From Lindgomyces ingoldianus (lineage: Eukaryota > Ascomycota > Dothideomycetes > Pleosporales > Lindgomycetaceae): a stretch of 64,000 nucleotides of DNA. A program made the position numbers and the translations under genes. The stretch spans positions 28,977 to 92,976 of the forward strand of contig NW_022985224.1 of assembly GCF_010093535.1 (NCBI RefSeq), read 5' to 3'. This document shows positions 11,467 to 23,500 of the stretch, in pieces. Under the pieces are notes generated by a model. It had not been told where the DNA came from, did not search any database, and saw only the letters and a program-made list of their open reading frames with translations. Every line of letters begins with the position of its first letter. The first letter of the stretch is position 1.

Positions 11467-11922
11467 TAAATGTTAAATAATTATTCTTCTATTTAATAAA
11501 CTCTTATCCTAACACTAGTCTTCTATACTCTAAATTAATTTTTTTATCTAAAGAACAATGTGTTAATAAATAAATACTAATATACTTCTATTGTACAACG
11601 AATTCTGCTGTAGTTGCAAGGACGGAGCTCTGTACCACTACGCTAATACAACTAAAAAGGTGCGAATAATCAACCAACAGTTGATTCTGCGTAGAGAATA
11701 GTATATATCCCCGTCCCGCGTAAGGACCATCTCGGCCTTACAGTAGTTAAATTAGTACAGAAAGAAGGAGCAGAGAAAAATATAACGAGAGAGTATAAGT
11801 ACAACTGTTATAAGGTTACTACCTGGATCTTTGATCAGCGGGAGCTTAAATGCCCGAGGCTCACCTCTTGATAAAAGGTAGAGAAGGCTCTTAGGGGCTA
11901 TAGTTTAGAAGTTACATACGAA
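11467..11922. other. Transition from decayed to undecayed DNA
   Basis: The first about 130 bp are AT-rich and decayed. From about 11597 composition becomes ordinary and TCA/TGG words return. No coding frame is seen. The stretch just before 11923 would contain the 3' end of the minus-strand gene at 11923-12808. Confidence 0.6.
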
Positions 11923-12808
11923 TTAGAGCAAAGCTAGTGCTAAGATAGAATAGATCGAAACCCATATAGGAATAAACGAAGACAGTTTAAATATTAGAGA
12001 AGGTGAACTACTATTCTGGGTAGGCTTTAATGTAGGCGAAATTAAAGCGGTGGACGCGGTACCTGCCGCTTGGGTGGCTCTAGAAATTGCTGCTGTCGTT
12101 GGGCGGATAGACGTAGGTGTTGGCTGCCCTCCAATGGTGGAATATATGTTTGTGCGAGTCCCGTTGGCGTAAACTACTTCTCCTGTGAGAAGGTTTACTC
12201 TTGATTCATTGTCGTAAATAATCATTGTACTAGAAGCATAATGCGTAATTAGTATAAGATAACAGCTCTTTGCGTATGAAAAAGTATACCACGAATATAT
12301 TTAAGCCAAGTTCAATGGTAGCACATACCTCGGGCTGAAGCATAGCAAATATTGATCGAAATATGTACAAACATCATTAGACTGGCCTGCGATACCAGAG
12401 AATAAGTTAACCGTATATTGTTTCTCGAACACTCTTCACAGTGTGGGGGTAAAGAACTACTAACACGAAATTTGGGTTGCCCGAGGTGCAATATTAGGTA
12501 TCTCAATATCTCGCTTTATAGGGCGGCACATTTCTTGGCAAACGGTTGTCCATGCGCCTAACTTGCATAGAAAGCAGGTTGTTTCTCGGTTCGTCTCCTT
12601 CATTGATTTAGTATAGTCAAGTAAGGAAACGGCGTTGGACTTGGTGCATGTTGTAGCCTAGTTATTTTCATCAGCGTTAGTTGAGAGCAAGACTTAGCAG
12701 TCATCTATTTCCAGTTTAGGGGAGAGAAAATAGGAGAGAACATGCAAAACTTACCCATGTGCCCGTGAAAAAGACCACCCAAAACAGAATCGCAATATGT
12801 ATCTTCAT
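11923..12808 (-). CDS. Secreted cysteine-rich GPI-anchored-type protein, 203 aa, 4 exons
   Basis: Hand-built exons on the minus strand: 12755-12808, 12465-12657, 12329-12386 and 11923-12229. The three introns (97, 78 and 99 nt) have donors GTAAGT, GTTAGT and GTATGT, acceptors TAG, CAG and TAG, and CTAAC/GTTAAC/ACTAAT branch sequences. All phases close, giving 203 residues with no internal stop. Residues 1-18 form a signal peptide (MKIHIAILFWVVFFTGTW). Eight cysteines follow at about 22, 46, 49, 58, 62, 83, 89 and 98, enough for four disulfides. After that comes a Ser/Thr/Pro-rich stretch (about 140-182), then a hydrophobic C-terminal tail typical of a GPI-attachment signal. I do not recognise the family. 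The layout resembles the uncharacterised GPI-anchored small secreted proteins common in ascomycetes. It is the only intact gene in 39 kb of dead transposons and shows no RIP, so it is probably maintained. Function unknown; effector or surface role is inference only. Confidence 0.75.
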
Positions 12809-14005
12809 TATGCTAGGTAGTGGAAGGTTCGCAGCTTACTAGGGCGGAGTTCGAGGAGGATCTGATTTTTGCTATAGTAAATGCGACCTAAGAAGGAGCA
12901 CTCTCTTTATGTATTAACCTAGTAGCCCCTAAATCTTATGTATGATGTTTCTTCTTTTATTAGAAGTTACGTTAATAGGCTGTGTTAAGCGGCTCAGACC
13001 AGATCTATTCAAATTGCCTAAACGCTAAGCCATCATTACTATTAGGATGACCCTGGCTGGTCTTATACACCATGGATCATGTCCTTGATAGGCTTAACAG
13101 GCTTCTGCCACTCGGGTCCACTGGCTATTGTCGGCTCGATATGTCAAGCCTTGAACACTGCGAAATACCGTCTTAAACAGCTCGCAGCACAACGAGCTCG
13201 TCTAAAGTTATTTAACAATATAACTCTAGCCAACCTATTTGTAAAGTAATGGGCGCGAGGGTAACAAGGTTAATAGACTGTAATCTGTGTAACTGTGTTT
13301 GTCCAAGGGAAATCGCGATGTGTCATACCTCTAAATAATTGCTTATCAACCCTATTTTCTTATTTATAGACTAGACCTTCTAGCCTAGCCTCTTATTAGC
13401 TGCACGAGTGCTTGGAATAGTCCGCCAAGTCGCGAATTTAGTCTACATATACCTAATCGGGAACCTCGTCCGCTCGATACATACTCACACCTGCGCAGTC
13501 TAATACTCATCGAACAGCCGATCAGCTCATTGAGAGAATAAGCAATTAAGCAATTAATAATCCCAGCTTAGATTTACTAAGTAGAATACAAGTAGTTGGG
13601 AGTTAGCTATATAAGGTAGGTAACTCTATTTAGAAATCTTGTAGAGTTTTGTTCTTTGAAATTGTAGGCACAGCTCGCTACCCTAAGTTACTTCAGTCTC
13701 ACTTTTAGTATATAAGTACCTAGTGTGAAGTGGCACACCATTATTATTCTTGCCGATGATAATGTCACGGCACATGCCACGCCCGCCATTCGCTAGGCAA
13801 AACTAACCTAGACGAGGTTTCCTAATGCCGCGTTACTTTATCTCAGCTAGCTTAGTCGACTGGGGAGAGAAGAGGCGAAGCCCCGACAGGGGCAGAGCCC
13901 CTGATACCCTTGCTAGTCAACACTACAGCGGACTATTAGCTAGTGAAGGGAAAAAACTAATTGCTAATTTAAAAATTCTTTACTTTATACTTAATTATAG
14001 CCTTT
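12809..14005. other. Undecayed non-coding stretch
   Basis: About 1.2 kb of normal composition upstream of the GPI-anchored-type gene, presumably including its promoter. No credible coding frame was found. A short hairpin of GGGGC-AGA-GCCCC type occurs near 13885-13905. A TGTCACGGCAC motif near 13772 resembles the start of the LTR-like unit at 14006. Confidence 0.5.
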
Positions 14006-14294
14006 TGTAACGGCACAGGCAAGACAATGGGTCCGAATGCGGTGGGAATCCACTCAGAGGCATATGGGAGTGCGTGGGGACTCAGAACCTGGGAATGCCA
14101 TTGACACCTATAGGCCTTGTACGAAGGATATCAGAAAACTACTAAGCTAGCTAAGGGGAGGGGTGCGACTAAATACTTGGGTGAATAGGGGTAACTGCGG
14201 GGTTCAGGGTCGAGTCATGGTTGGGGCCGATACGGGGACCCTTCGGATAGGATCCGAGCGACCCGAGATGGAACGATTTGTAAGAATCGTTACA
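14006..14294 (+). repeat. Probable undecayed solo LTR or small repeat
   Basis: Undecayed 289-bp segment that begins TGTAACGGCAC and ends AATCGTTACA, so the ends are a 7-bp inverted repeat with TG...CA borders. No matching 5-bp target duplication could be found, so the LTR interpretation is tentative. Confidence 0.4.
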
Positions 14295-14573
14295 ATAGTA
14301 AACTAAAGCAATTTACAGTATATTATAGTAAAGTGCTGCATATTATAGCAAATTGTATCAAATTGTAGCAAATTGCAGCACATTATAGTAATTTACAGTA
14401 GTTTATAGAACATTATAGAAAAAGATAGTAAAATAGTGTAAAGTATTATACATTATATAAACTAGTAGTATAAAGTAAAATATATAAGAAGATAGCAAAT
14501 TAAACTAAACTATTATATTATAGCATAAACTAATAAGTATTTTATAAATAAATTAAAAGAAGAAATAAAATTA
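14295..14573. repeat. Decayed GCAAATTGCAGCA-type short-repeat tract
   Basis: Imperfect units of GCAAATTGCAGCA/AATTTACAGTA with C-to-T decay (about 14300-14420), passing into AT-rich sequence. The motif matches the arrays at 9773-9870 and 30955-31380. Confidence 0.6.
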
Positions 14574-14575
14574 TA

Positions 14576-16647
14576 ACGTACCTAACAGGTTAGCCGGCTA
14601 CACAGGTTGGCTAGCCACTTTTGCTAAGCCCCTACTACACTCTACCTATCTACATAATGCCTTAACAACAACACTAGATTAAATCTTCTAAAGAACATTA
14701 GATATAGCTTACTTTTTAGACTTTTAAATAAGACTTAAAACTTTTCTTATAATATGCTGCAGCTATTTATAATGTCTTTTACATAATACTAAGTAATTAA
14801 CGCGCTAGACAGCCTTTAGAAGCAGAATGCTAGCCTAAATTAAGAAATCTAACTAAGCTTAAAAAAAAAGTAGTTATTAAGTATATACTTAAGCTTATTA
14901 TATATAGATTTTTTTCTAGGCTTACAGCTATAGCTAATATAGCTAATTTCTTGCGCGCAGAGTGTAATCTAGGCTAGGTTAGCTTAAACTAGCCTAGTAT
15001 ATAAGTTAAGCACTGCCTTAAGTTTATAATAAAGTTTAATTATAAGTATAATTATAAAAGGGTGCTTTATAAGAATCTTGTCACAGTCAACTTGGACATG
15101 CCTCGGACTCTCCCCGGAGAGCCCTCGGCCCAGCCTTGGGCACATGACGTCCCGTCACGTGCCCCAGCACATATATATATATATCCTCTTACGAACCCCT
15201 GAGTCTCCTCAAGGATTCGTCTATCAATACTATCCTGTACCCCCTTCTGCGCTTCACGCTTCCTGCTTCACAGTGCTCTCACAAATCTAAAGGTTATCTA
15301 AGGCTAGTTTTGCCTAGTAGCTAACATAAAAGCTAAGTATAGTATCTAGAATAAAGACATATATAACTTTAATAAGTTAGGCTTTATAATAGGCTAAATA
15401 TTAACTAGAGTAGTTGTTACAGCTTTAAAAAAAATAAGAATAGCTAAAAGTAATATAGTAAAGTAATAAAAAGTAAATAATAGTTATCTAAAGCATTAAT
15501 ATAATAAAGTAGGCTATTCTACTTTTTATTATCTTTAAAGGCTGCTATTACCTCTTTACCTAGTATAAAAAAAAATCTGCCTTAGAACTAGGTTATTATA
15601 GTCTCTAAAAACAGCTAGATAATAAATAAGCTTAGACTGTAGTAGTTAAAGCACTTTAATAAGTATATAAAAAAAAGTTATAAGCGCTTATTAGCTTTTT
15701 ATTATTAATAGCTATAAAAGCTATAACTTGCTTAATTTTTAGCAGTACTATAAAAAAAATAAAATTATTACTATTTATATACCTTTACACTTATTACACT
15801 TTTTATAGCCTTTTAATATAGGTTGTTTTACTCTTTTAAAAAAAGTATATAAGCGCTAAGCTAAAGATCTTATATATAACTAAATTACTTATATTATAAA
15901 ACTTAAGTTTTTACTATGCTTTATACACACTTATAATGTAGTAATTACTTTTAGTAATATTTAAAAAAAGTTTTAAAGCGCTAGTTTAGTCTTATTTAAC
16001 CTAGAATAGGTTAAAATAGCTCTTAATATCTAGTTATGTACTCTATTACTACTATTACTTATTAATAATAAGCCTTAGTAGTTATAAACTCTAAGTAATA
16101 CTTTTAAATTTAGGTTATAATTAATGCTTATAAAAGTAAGAATTTAGAAGCATATAAATAGCTTACTAACATCTATAGTAGAAGCTTTTAAGAAAGTTTT
16201 AAAAAAGGCAGTAATTATTACACACAAGCTAGTGTTAGCATAAAAGGAGATTATAGAGCTTTAAGCAGTAAATAAGGCTGCTATGTAACATAGATTGCAT
16301 AAAAAAAAGTAAATTTAGGCAGAAAAAACCTTAATAGTTAAGAATAGGGCTTGTCTAACTACTTTAAAGAAGTTTAAAGCGCGTAGTAATAGAAAGAAGC
16401 TAAAGACGCAAGTGCGCGCTAAAGAAGGTAAGCTAAGTTAAAGGCAATGTAGGTAGTGTAATTAAACTAGGCATAACTTACATATATGTAAAAAAGTAGT
16501 AAAAGTAGACTCTAAATAATATCTTGTGTTGTATTGCTTTATATAGGGCTAAAGTAGGCTGTTTTGTGCTAGAATAGAGTGGTTTTGGTAGGGGCTTGGC
16601 AAAAGTGGCCGGCTAACCTGTGTGGCCGGCCAACCTGTTAGGTACGT
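14576..16647 (+). mobile_element. Full-length Fot1/pogo transposon, second terminal-repeat subfamily
   Basis: An element of 2072 bp including a 205-bp solo LTR plus its duplication, hence about 1.86 kb originally. The inverted terminal repeats (about 60 bp) start ACGTACCTAACAGG and share only the first bases and an ACTTTTGC(C/T)AAG block with the other pogo elements here. TA duplications flank it (14574-14575, 16648-16649). The plus strand holds a decayed transposase. An N-terminal DNA-binding part matches the other copies; near 15790-15870 lies the ghost of the QPLDVGCF motif of Fot1/pogo DDE enzymes. Near 16424-16510 a C-terminal R-Q-C-R-x-C...H-N-L-x-x-C knuckle survives. Not translatable. 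Confidence 0.8.
15079..15283 (+). repeat. Young 205-bp solo LTR inside the pogo element
   Basis: Starts TGTCACAGTCAACTTGG and ends CAGTGCTCTCACA, with the perfect 5-bp duplication AATCT at 15074-15078 and 15284-15288. It is undecayed and GC-balanced, with a TATA-like (AT)n run at about 15171-15184 that could be the LTR promoter. A 70-residue frame across it is not a gene. Confidence 0.85.
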
Positions 16648-16649
16648 TA

Positions 16650-16741
16650 CATAGAGAGTAAAATAAGTAATAATATAAAAATAAAAGTTACTTAAACAAA
16701 AAAAATATTATAAAGAAAGATATAGTATAAAAAAAGTTATA
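16650..16741. other. AT-rich low-complexity spacer
   Basis: About 90 bp of ATAGTATAAAA-like sequence between two pogo-type elements. A similar tract continues at 17843-17983 on the other side, so the palindromic element sits inside it. Confidence 0.6.
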
Positions 16742-17840
16742 ACGTACTTTACAGGCGAGTTGCTCACACACCTAAGTTGCTTACTTTTGCTAAGACCCTA
16801 CTAAACTACCCTTCCTACACTAATGCATTCCTAACAACACTACTTAGACATGCTAAAAGAACGTTAGATATAGCTTACGCTCTAAGCTTTTAAATAAGAC
16901 ATAAAACTCTTAAAGAAATGTGCTACAGCTATATACAGAGTCTTTTAAAAAACAATAAATAACTATAGCGCTAGACAACCTTTACAAGCTAATTCTATAG
17001 CTAACTTATAAAGGCTAGGTAATAAGAAGAAGCAGATAATTATTAAGACTATACTTAAGCTATATACGCAAGGATTTTCCTTTTAGATAGCATTTATAGC
17101 TAATATAGCTAATTCTTTGCGCGCTAAGCATAATCTAGGCTATATTAGCATAAACTAGCCTAGTATGTTTAGGAAGTGTTATTTAGACCTTAAAGTAACG
17201 TTTACGCGTAGTACAACTATAAGAGAGCCCTCTGTAAGAGTCCTAGGGTAATTTAGGGCAGGTTTAGCCTTGTAGAGAATATTAAAGCTAAGTATAGCAT
17301 CTAGAATAATAACATGTACAACTTTAGCAAGACAGGCTTTATTATAGGCTAAATATCTATTAACTATACTTGCGCTTAAAACTTTACTTTAAGCTCTAAA
17401 TAACACTTTACAAACATACTAGGCTAGTTTATGCTAACATAGCCTAGATTATGCTTAGCGCGTAAAGAATTAGCTATATTAGCTATAAATGCTATCTAAG
17501 GGGAAAATCCTTGCATATATAGCTTAAGTATAGTCTTAATAATTACCTGCTTCTTCTTATTACCTAGCTTCTATAAGTTAGCTATAGAATTAGCTTATAA
17601 AGGTTGTCTAGCGCTGTAGTTATTTATTGTCTTTTAAAAAACTCTATACATAGCTGTAGCATGTTTCTTTAAGAGTTTTATGTCTTATTTAAAAGCTTAG
17701 AGTGTAAGCTGTATCTAACATTCTTTTAGCGCGTCTAAGTAGTGTTGTTAGGAACGCATTAGTGTAGGAAGAGTAGTTTAGTAGGGTCTTAGCAAAAGTA
17801 AGCAACTTAGGTGTGTAAGCAACTCGCCCATGAAGTACGT
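16742..17840. mobile_element. Palindromic Fot1/pogo derivative, copy 2
   Basis: An element of 1099 bp with TA duplications (16740-16741, 17841-17842). It has the same structure and breakpoints as the 5463 copy: two inverted arms of about 480 bp around a short loop holding the transposase N-F-S-K-T-G-F segment. Two separate insertions with identical architecture show that the palindrome moved as a unit. Confidence 0.85.
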
Positions 17841-17983
17841 TAGTAAAAAAAAAACATAAAAGTATAAAAAACTAACTTATAAAAAAAGATATAGTATATA
17901 AAATACTATAGTATAAAGAAAAACATAGTATGAAAAAATATAGCATACAAAATATATTTAATTAAAAAAAATATAGTATAAAT

Positions 17984-18262
17984 GTCTGTACGCAGCAGCA
18001 GCGTCGCGGCCTAGATACAAGCGATCGCGCACAAGCAGGATCACGTATCTATGTCACATGATGCTTGTGCGCGAACCTCTATGCGCAAACATCTAGATAT
18101 CCCTCTTTTTTTTTATATAGAGAAAAGACAAGAGCAATAGAACTAGAAACATGTTACTCTTACTTTACCTACCTTATACACTATGCACACTGTACACTAC
18201 TCTTACTTTTGCTACTTAAGTGCTTATACTATAAGTAGCTAGCTATTAGAGCCTATTTAACA
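17984..18262 (+). repeat. 5' LTR remnant of the plus-strand copia element
   Basis: Matches the last about 280 bp of the copia LTR (compare 30640-30916), ending GCCTATTTAACA. The upstream part of the LTR is missing and replaced by low-complexity AT sequence. The first 100 bp are noticeably less decayed (GCGTCGCGG, GATCACG retained). Confidence 0.7.
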
Positions 18263-20264
18263 CTAATTAGTAGTTAATTTAATTAACTATAAATTAGTAA
18301 AAGTAATAATAAAGTACTTATACTTTATAAAGTACTTTGTTTTGTTACTTATCCTTTAGAAAAAGTAATAATAGAGCACTTACACTTTATAAAGTACTTT
18401 ATTTAGTTACTTATTTTTTAGAATAGTAGATTAATTTTTTACATTATATAGCAAGCTCTGCTACTGTATAAAGTAAGAAGAAGATAGTGTAAGACGCACA
18501 CTAAAGCTACTAAAGCTGTATAACCTAGTAGCTAGACAATAGCACATTAATTCTTTGCATTATATAGCAAGCTCTGCTACTATATAAAGTAAAAAGAAGA
18601 TAGTGTAAGGTGCACACTAAAGCTATTAAAGCTATACAACTTAGCAGCTAGATAATAGCAGTACCTGTGTAATTTACTAGAAAAGTAATTAACTATACTA
18701 TTATAATAAAATCTTATTAGCAACTAATAACTCTATGTAATAATAAGAAAAATAAAAAATAATTTTTATTATATAAACAACTTATAAAGGATATAGAGAT
18801 ATTAGAGGTAATACTATAAAATAAGACTAGCCTAGAGTACTAGAATAACAAGATTAATATGTTAAAAGCTTTAATAAGCTTATAAACTTAATTATATATA
18901 AGTTATATAATTACTAATCTACATATAATAACTTAAAAAGGCGCTACCTTTTTAAGTTTATATATAAAAAATTTTAAAAAATAAATACTATAAGACTTTT
19001 TAGCACTTAGCTGCGCGTTTAAAAGAGAGCTTATATAAGTGCTAAAAGATAAGAGAATTACACTATAGCTAGGCACTAAAGGTACTTAAGCCTAAAAGCT
19101 GTATAATATAGCATAAGAAAAAGTAATTATACTAAAAAGGCTTTATATGTAACTTTTATTACTATATAAGGCTCTGCACAGAAGTAGACTAAATATAATG
19201 CTGCTATTAATACTAAATATACTAGTATTACTTACTCTTATACTTTAGCTAGCACTACACTAATTACTGTACAAACAATACATGCCACCCTACCTAACGC
19301 CTGCTCTACACCCTTAATTGTACACACTACTGCCTACAGTAGTGTATACACTACTAATACTACCTGCACAATCTATACTACATTACAACCTATATAAACT
19401 TCTACCTTAAAGAGAAACTGCTAAAGAAAAACTCTTAGTAGATAAAATTATATAATTTTAAAAAGTATAAAAAAAAGATAATAACTATATAAGTTAACTA
19501 TATAACATTTTTATAAATAAAATAAAAATCTTTATTAATTTATGTTAATAGCTAGATATCTAAGAAACTTAGTACATAGACATCTTTCTAGATATCTTAA
19601 AAGGTTAGGTAAATATGTACTATATATATAACATAGGCTCTAGACATAACTAGAAGCATTTATATAACACCTTAAGTAGTTACTTTAACACTAATGTAAA
19701 CTATAGCTAGTACTAAACAGACTAGACAATAATAACCTTTATATAATACTAATAAAAGAACTTTAATAAAAGTTTATATAAAGTTTTTAAAATAATAATT
19801 AATAAGCTTATACTTATATAAAAGGCACTAAGAATAGAATTTTAAAAAGATGTTCTACTGCACACTGCTGTTATATAAGCCTGTTAAGAATAACTAGAAC
19901 TAGAACATACTATGTTTACTATTAAGCTTTTATATAAAGCCTTATTTAGCAACTTATAAGCATTACTTTAAGTTACTATAAACTAAAGGGTAAACTAATA
20001 CTTTTAGAAACTGCCTAATACATACTACATAAACTGCTAATACAACTCTGCATAATAAAAAAGAAGCCTCTTTTTGCGTAAAAAAAAACAACATAGAAGA
20101 TCTTTATTTAGGTTTAGGCTATAATCTAGAGACAACTGTACGCAGACAAAGAAGTGCTTTGTCTGCTATAAGAAAAAATGTTAGTTATTAAACTACTCTT
20201 ATAATAACTATACGCAAGCAAAGAACTAGTATATTACCTTATATAAAAATTTTTATAATAAGAC
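18263..20264 (+). mobile_element. Ty1/copia leader and gag region (first half of the split element)
   Basis: Follows the 5' LTR remnant and continues across the gypsy insertion at 26849. A gag zinc knuckle survives at about 20155-20180 (K-C-F-V-C-x-K-x-x-C), the form typical of ascomycete copia elements. The leader contains two tandem duplications (18299-18660). All frames are closed by TAA/TAG. Confidence 0.75.
18299..18660. repeat. Two tandem duplications in the copia leader
   Basis: A 62-bp unit containing the palindromic AAAGTACTTATACTTTATAA occurs twice (18299-18360, 18361-18422). A 116-bp unit follows twice (18430-18545, 18546-18660). The copies differ mainly by transitions. Confidence 0.8.
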
Positions 20265-20539
20265 TGTGACGGTCCTACGCAGAGAGCTCTGTCGCGCGTC
20301 ACATGACGAGCTGCCCGTGCAGCCAATCAGGATATAGGGGGTGCGACTAGCGCAACGCTATTAGTTTGCTTAGCGCTAGCGTCCTTGCTAGCGCCTTAGC
20401 GCTGTAAGCACTTCTTCTGCAGAGCTGCCTTTAAAGCTCCCTTTCTCCTCTCTATCTTAGTGTAGCTAAAATAGAGCTAACCTACTCTGCTATGCTTCTC
20501 TAGCTTTATATAGTAGTAAAGATAGTGCTTATTATTACA
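20265..20539 (+). repeat. 5' LTR of the gypsy element (275 bp)
   Basis: Runs TGTGACGGTCC...TTATTACA. It differs from the 3' LTR at about two dozen positions, all transitions. In the first half this copy keeps the ancestral C/G; in the second half it is the mutated one. Confidence 0.95.
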
Positions 20540-23500
20540 TTACACTAAAATTATCTTATTTAGCTAAAGGACAGCAACATAATATCTAGGTCTACTGTGT
20601 AGTTAGCTCTAAGAGCTTAATCTGCTAACTAACTCTTACTTAGACAAATCTGCTAGTATAACTAGGCTAAGCTTTAGTTTATTAACAATAGCTATCTGCC
20701 TTAAAGCTCTAGTTAGGCTAGGCAACTATAAAAGTAACACTAAGCAATAATTAGATTATTACACTTTATTAAGAAGCCTTAAGCTAGGAGTGCTACTGCT
20801 CTAGTTTAAATTAACTGTAGGGGGGGGCCTACTATACTGACTACTACTGCAACAACGCGAAGAGAGCCGCAGGCTCTGTACAAACCCACGTACAAACCCA
20901 CCACTAATTGACTATTAGCCCCACCGTCACCGGACCTAGGGCTCACACTACACTATACCTCTGCAGACCGCTAGACCCTAGAGTAGAGGGAAGGAGCTAA
21001 GAGCACTAAAATAAAGAAGCTATTAAGAATTAAAATGCATGTTAATCTTACTGCCTAGCCTACTAGCAACACCTATACGCCTAAACTAAGGACACTGCTA
21101 TGCTAGGCCTAGTTCTACACTAACAATGTGTTTAAAGAGGACTACGCTATTAAGACTGCGCACGCGCGCGCTTAGTAGGCTAAGAAAGCACTATTGTTCT
21201 AGACAGAGGCTATTACCTAGGGTACTACTAATTATAATTTAATTAGCCTTTGCCTAGACCTACTAAACCTTATAGCTGCAGATTACATAGTTGTAGTAAA
21301 TAAGCTACTACAGTAGTTATTAAAAGTGTAAGCTTATTAAGACTATGCTAATACTCTTACTAAAGCAGTTAACATAGCAGAAGCTAAGTAAGTAAAAGTT
21401 AGTAAAAAGCTATAAAAGCTTTAAAGCTTACTAAATAAAACTCTTAAATGCCTAGCTAATTATAAGAATAAAGTTAAAAAACTTAAGGCTGCTACTACAC
21501 TAGCGCGTAACTAATTATTCCTCTTAGATAGAGCTTATTAAGCGCTAAGGGGCACACCTATGCTAACTATACTAAGAAAGTAACTGTAATTTAACCTAGC
21601 TACACTAAAAACACCTAACCTCTCTTATATTAGTACTATAAGCTAGGGAGCTAGGCTAAAACTGTTAGCTAAAGCAGAGAATCTGCCTAGGTTTATAGGC
21701 AAAAATAATGTTAAATTTAACTACTAGAAAGACCTTCTAATAAGTAAGCTACTTTATAACATAGACTACTTTATACCTATAGATAGTAACCTTATAAAGA
21801 AAAAAAAACACTTAAGTACACTATACTAAAAGTAAAGTAAGTAGTTAAGCGCTAGGTTAACTAGTTCTTTACTTTAAAGCTTAAAAGTAGTAAGGTAAGC
21901 TAGTAATAACTAAGAATATTATAAGCTTTTTAAAAAAAAACTTTAAAAATACTAACTAGTAAATAAAAGCTAAGACTAAGCTTTACTAGCTTAAAATAAA
22001 GCTATTTTAGGATTTTAGAAACTTTAAGGCCTAGTTTATGTGCCTTATAAATAAAGCTAAGCTGCTGCTTAAGCAGTAAAAGAATAAGATTTATAACACC
22101 TTATTAAGTTAGCTTTAAGTATATATAAAAACTTACTATAATAACTTAATAGTTAGCTTTTTTAATTACATAAAGTAAGCCTACTAGATATTCTTCTTAC
22201 TATAGAGGTCTGCTGCAGAGTTAAGCGCATAACGCGCGTAGAGAGGTTAAAAGAAGCTTATGCGTTAAAATATTCTTTAACCTACTGCTGCTGCTGCTGC
22301 CTTAACAACTCTAGTAACACCCTAAGCATAGGCAGCTTTAATAAAGAATGCTGTAACCTGCTACTTATGCTATTAGCTAGAATATATAAGTTATAACTGC
22401 CCTTACACCTGCGCTAAGAGTAAGGCTATAGAAGCAGCGCAGGAGCTAGACACTGTAAGCTCTAGTAAGAATAGTAAATTAAGAAAAGACTTACTTTAAA
22501 AAAAGTCTTCTCCCTAGAGTTAATAAACAAAGCGCTAGCATAAAAGCTGCGTAGGCTGCTATTTAGCAGCAAGCCCTTTATGCTGCCCTGCTGCGTCTCT
22601 GCTAGAGGGATTACTGTACGCTTAAATAGTTTTATTAACATAGGGGCTAGCAGCTATAATTTAATTTACCTGCAACACCTACAGACAATCTAGAAGCACC
22701 TACAGCCTAAGATGCTTAGCATTAAGTCTATTCTTATTATAAAATATAATAATTAACTAAATAGATAAGTAGACAAGTACTTTTACACAGATCTAGTAAT
22801 TAATAGCTACTAGCTGCTTACACTCTTTATCCTCTACAACATAAGCTGTTATAACTTAATTATAGGCTGTAAGGTTCTTAAGAAGGCTAGCATCTAGATT
22901 AACTATAAGAAATAATTAATTTAGTAGCTAAACAATAATTAAATATAAGACTATAAGTGTAATATTATTGTCTCTACGCGCAGCGCGTCTCTACAGATTA
23001 ACTAATCTTATTAAGTAAACACTAACTAATAAGATAAGTTTATAAAGATATTAAAAATTAATTAATACTAACTTTAATTAACTTAAAAGCATAATTAGTA
23101 GTAGAACTTAAAGAAGATAAAAAAGTAACTTAATTTTTAACTAATACCCTTTAGCGCTAATTAAGTGCGCTAATGTTAACTAGCTGTTTCTAGAAAAGCA
23201 CTTGCTAAGGTAAGGCTAAAGGTAAACATAATTAATGCTGCTACATTTATGCTACACATAAGGCGCAGAGACATTATAATTAGATATATTAGCGTCTATA
23301 AAGTTAATTAACTAATTAAGGACTGCTAAGCACTTATAATAGTTAATTCTAAGAATAAGCTCTAACAGCTAATGCTTAAGAAGTTACTATCCCTTGTGTA
23401 CGCTAAAGCTACACTAGCTTACTTCTTAAAAAGAGACTTAGATAAACTGCTACTGCACTAACCTAGCGTTAACTATAATATTAAGCTAATAGCAGAGAAC

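Noticed and set aside
11597..11660. tRNA-like sequence on the minus strand with a TAGCGTAGTGG A-box match
   Set aside because: A seven-pair acceptor stem can be drawn with wobbles, but the anticodon and T arms do not form and the B box is poor. At most a tRNA-derived relic.
13825..14010. Short frame and GGGGC hairpin resembling a Helitron 3' end (hairpin followed by CTAG)
   Set aside because: No 5' TC end, no helicase remnant and no second copy; the hairpin-CTAG spacing alone is weak.
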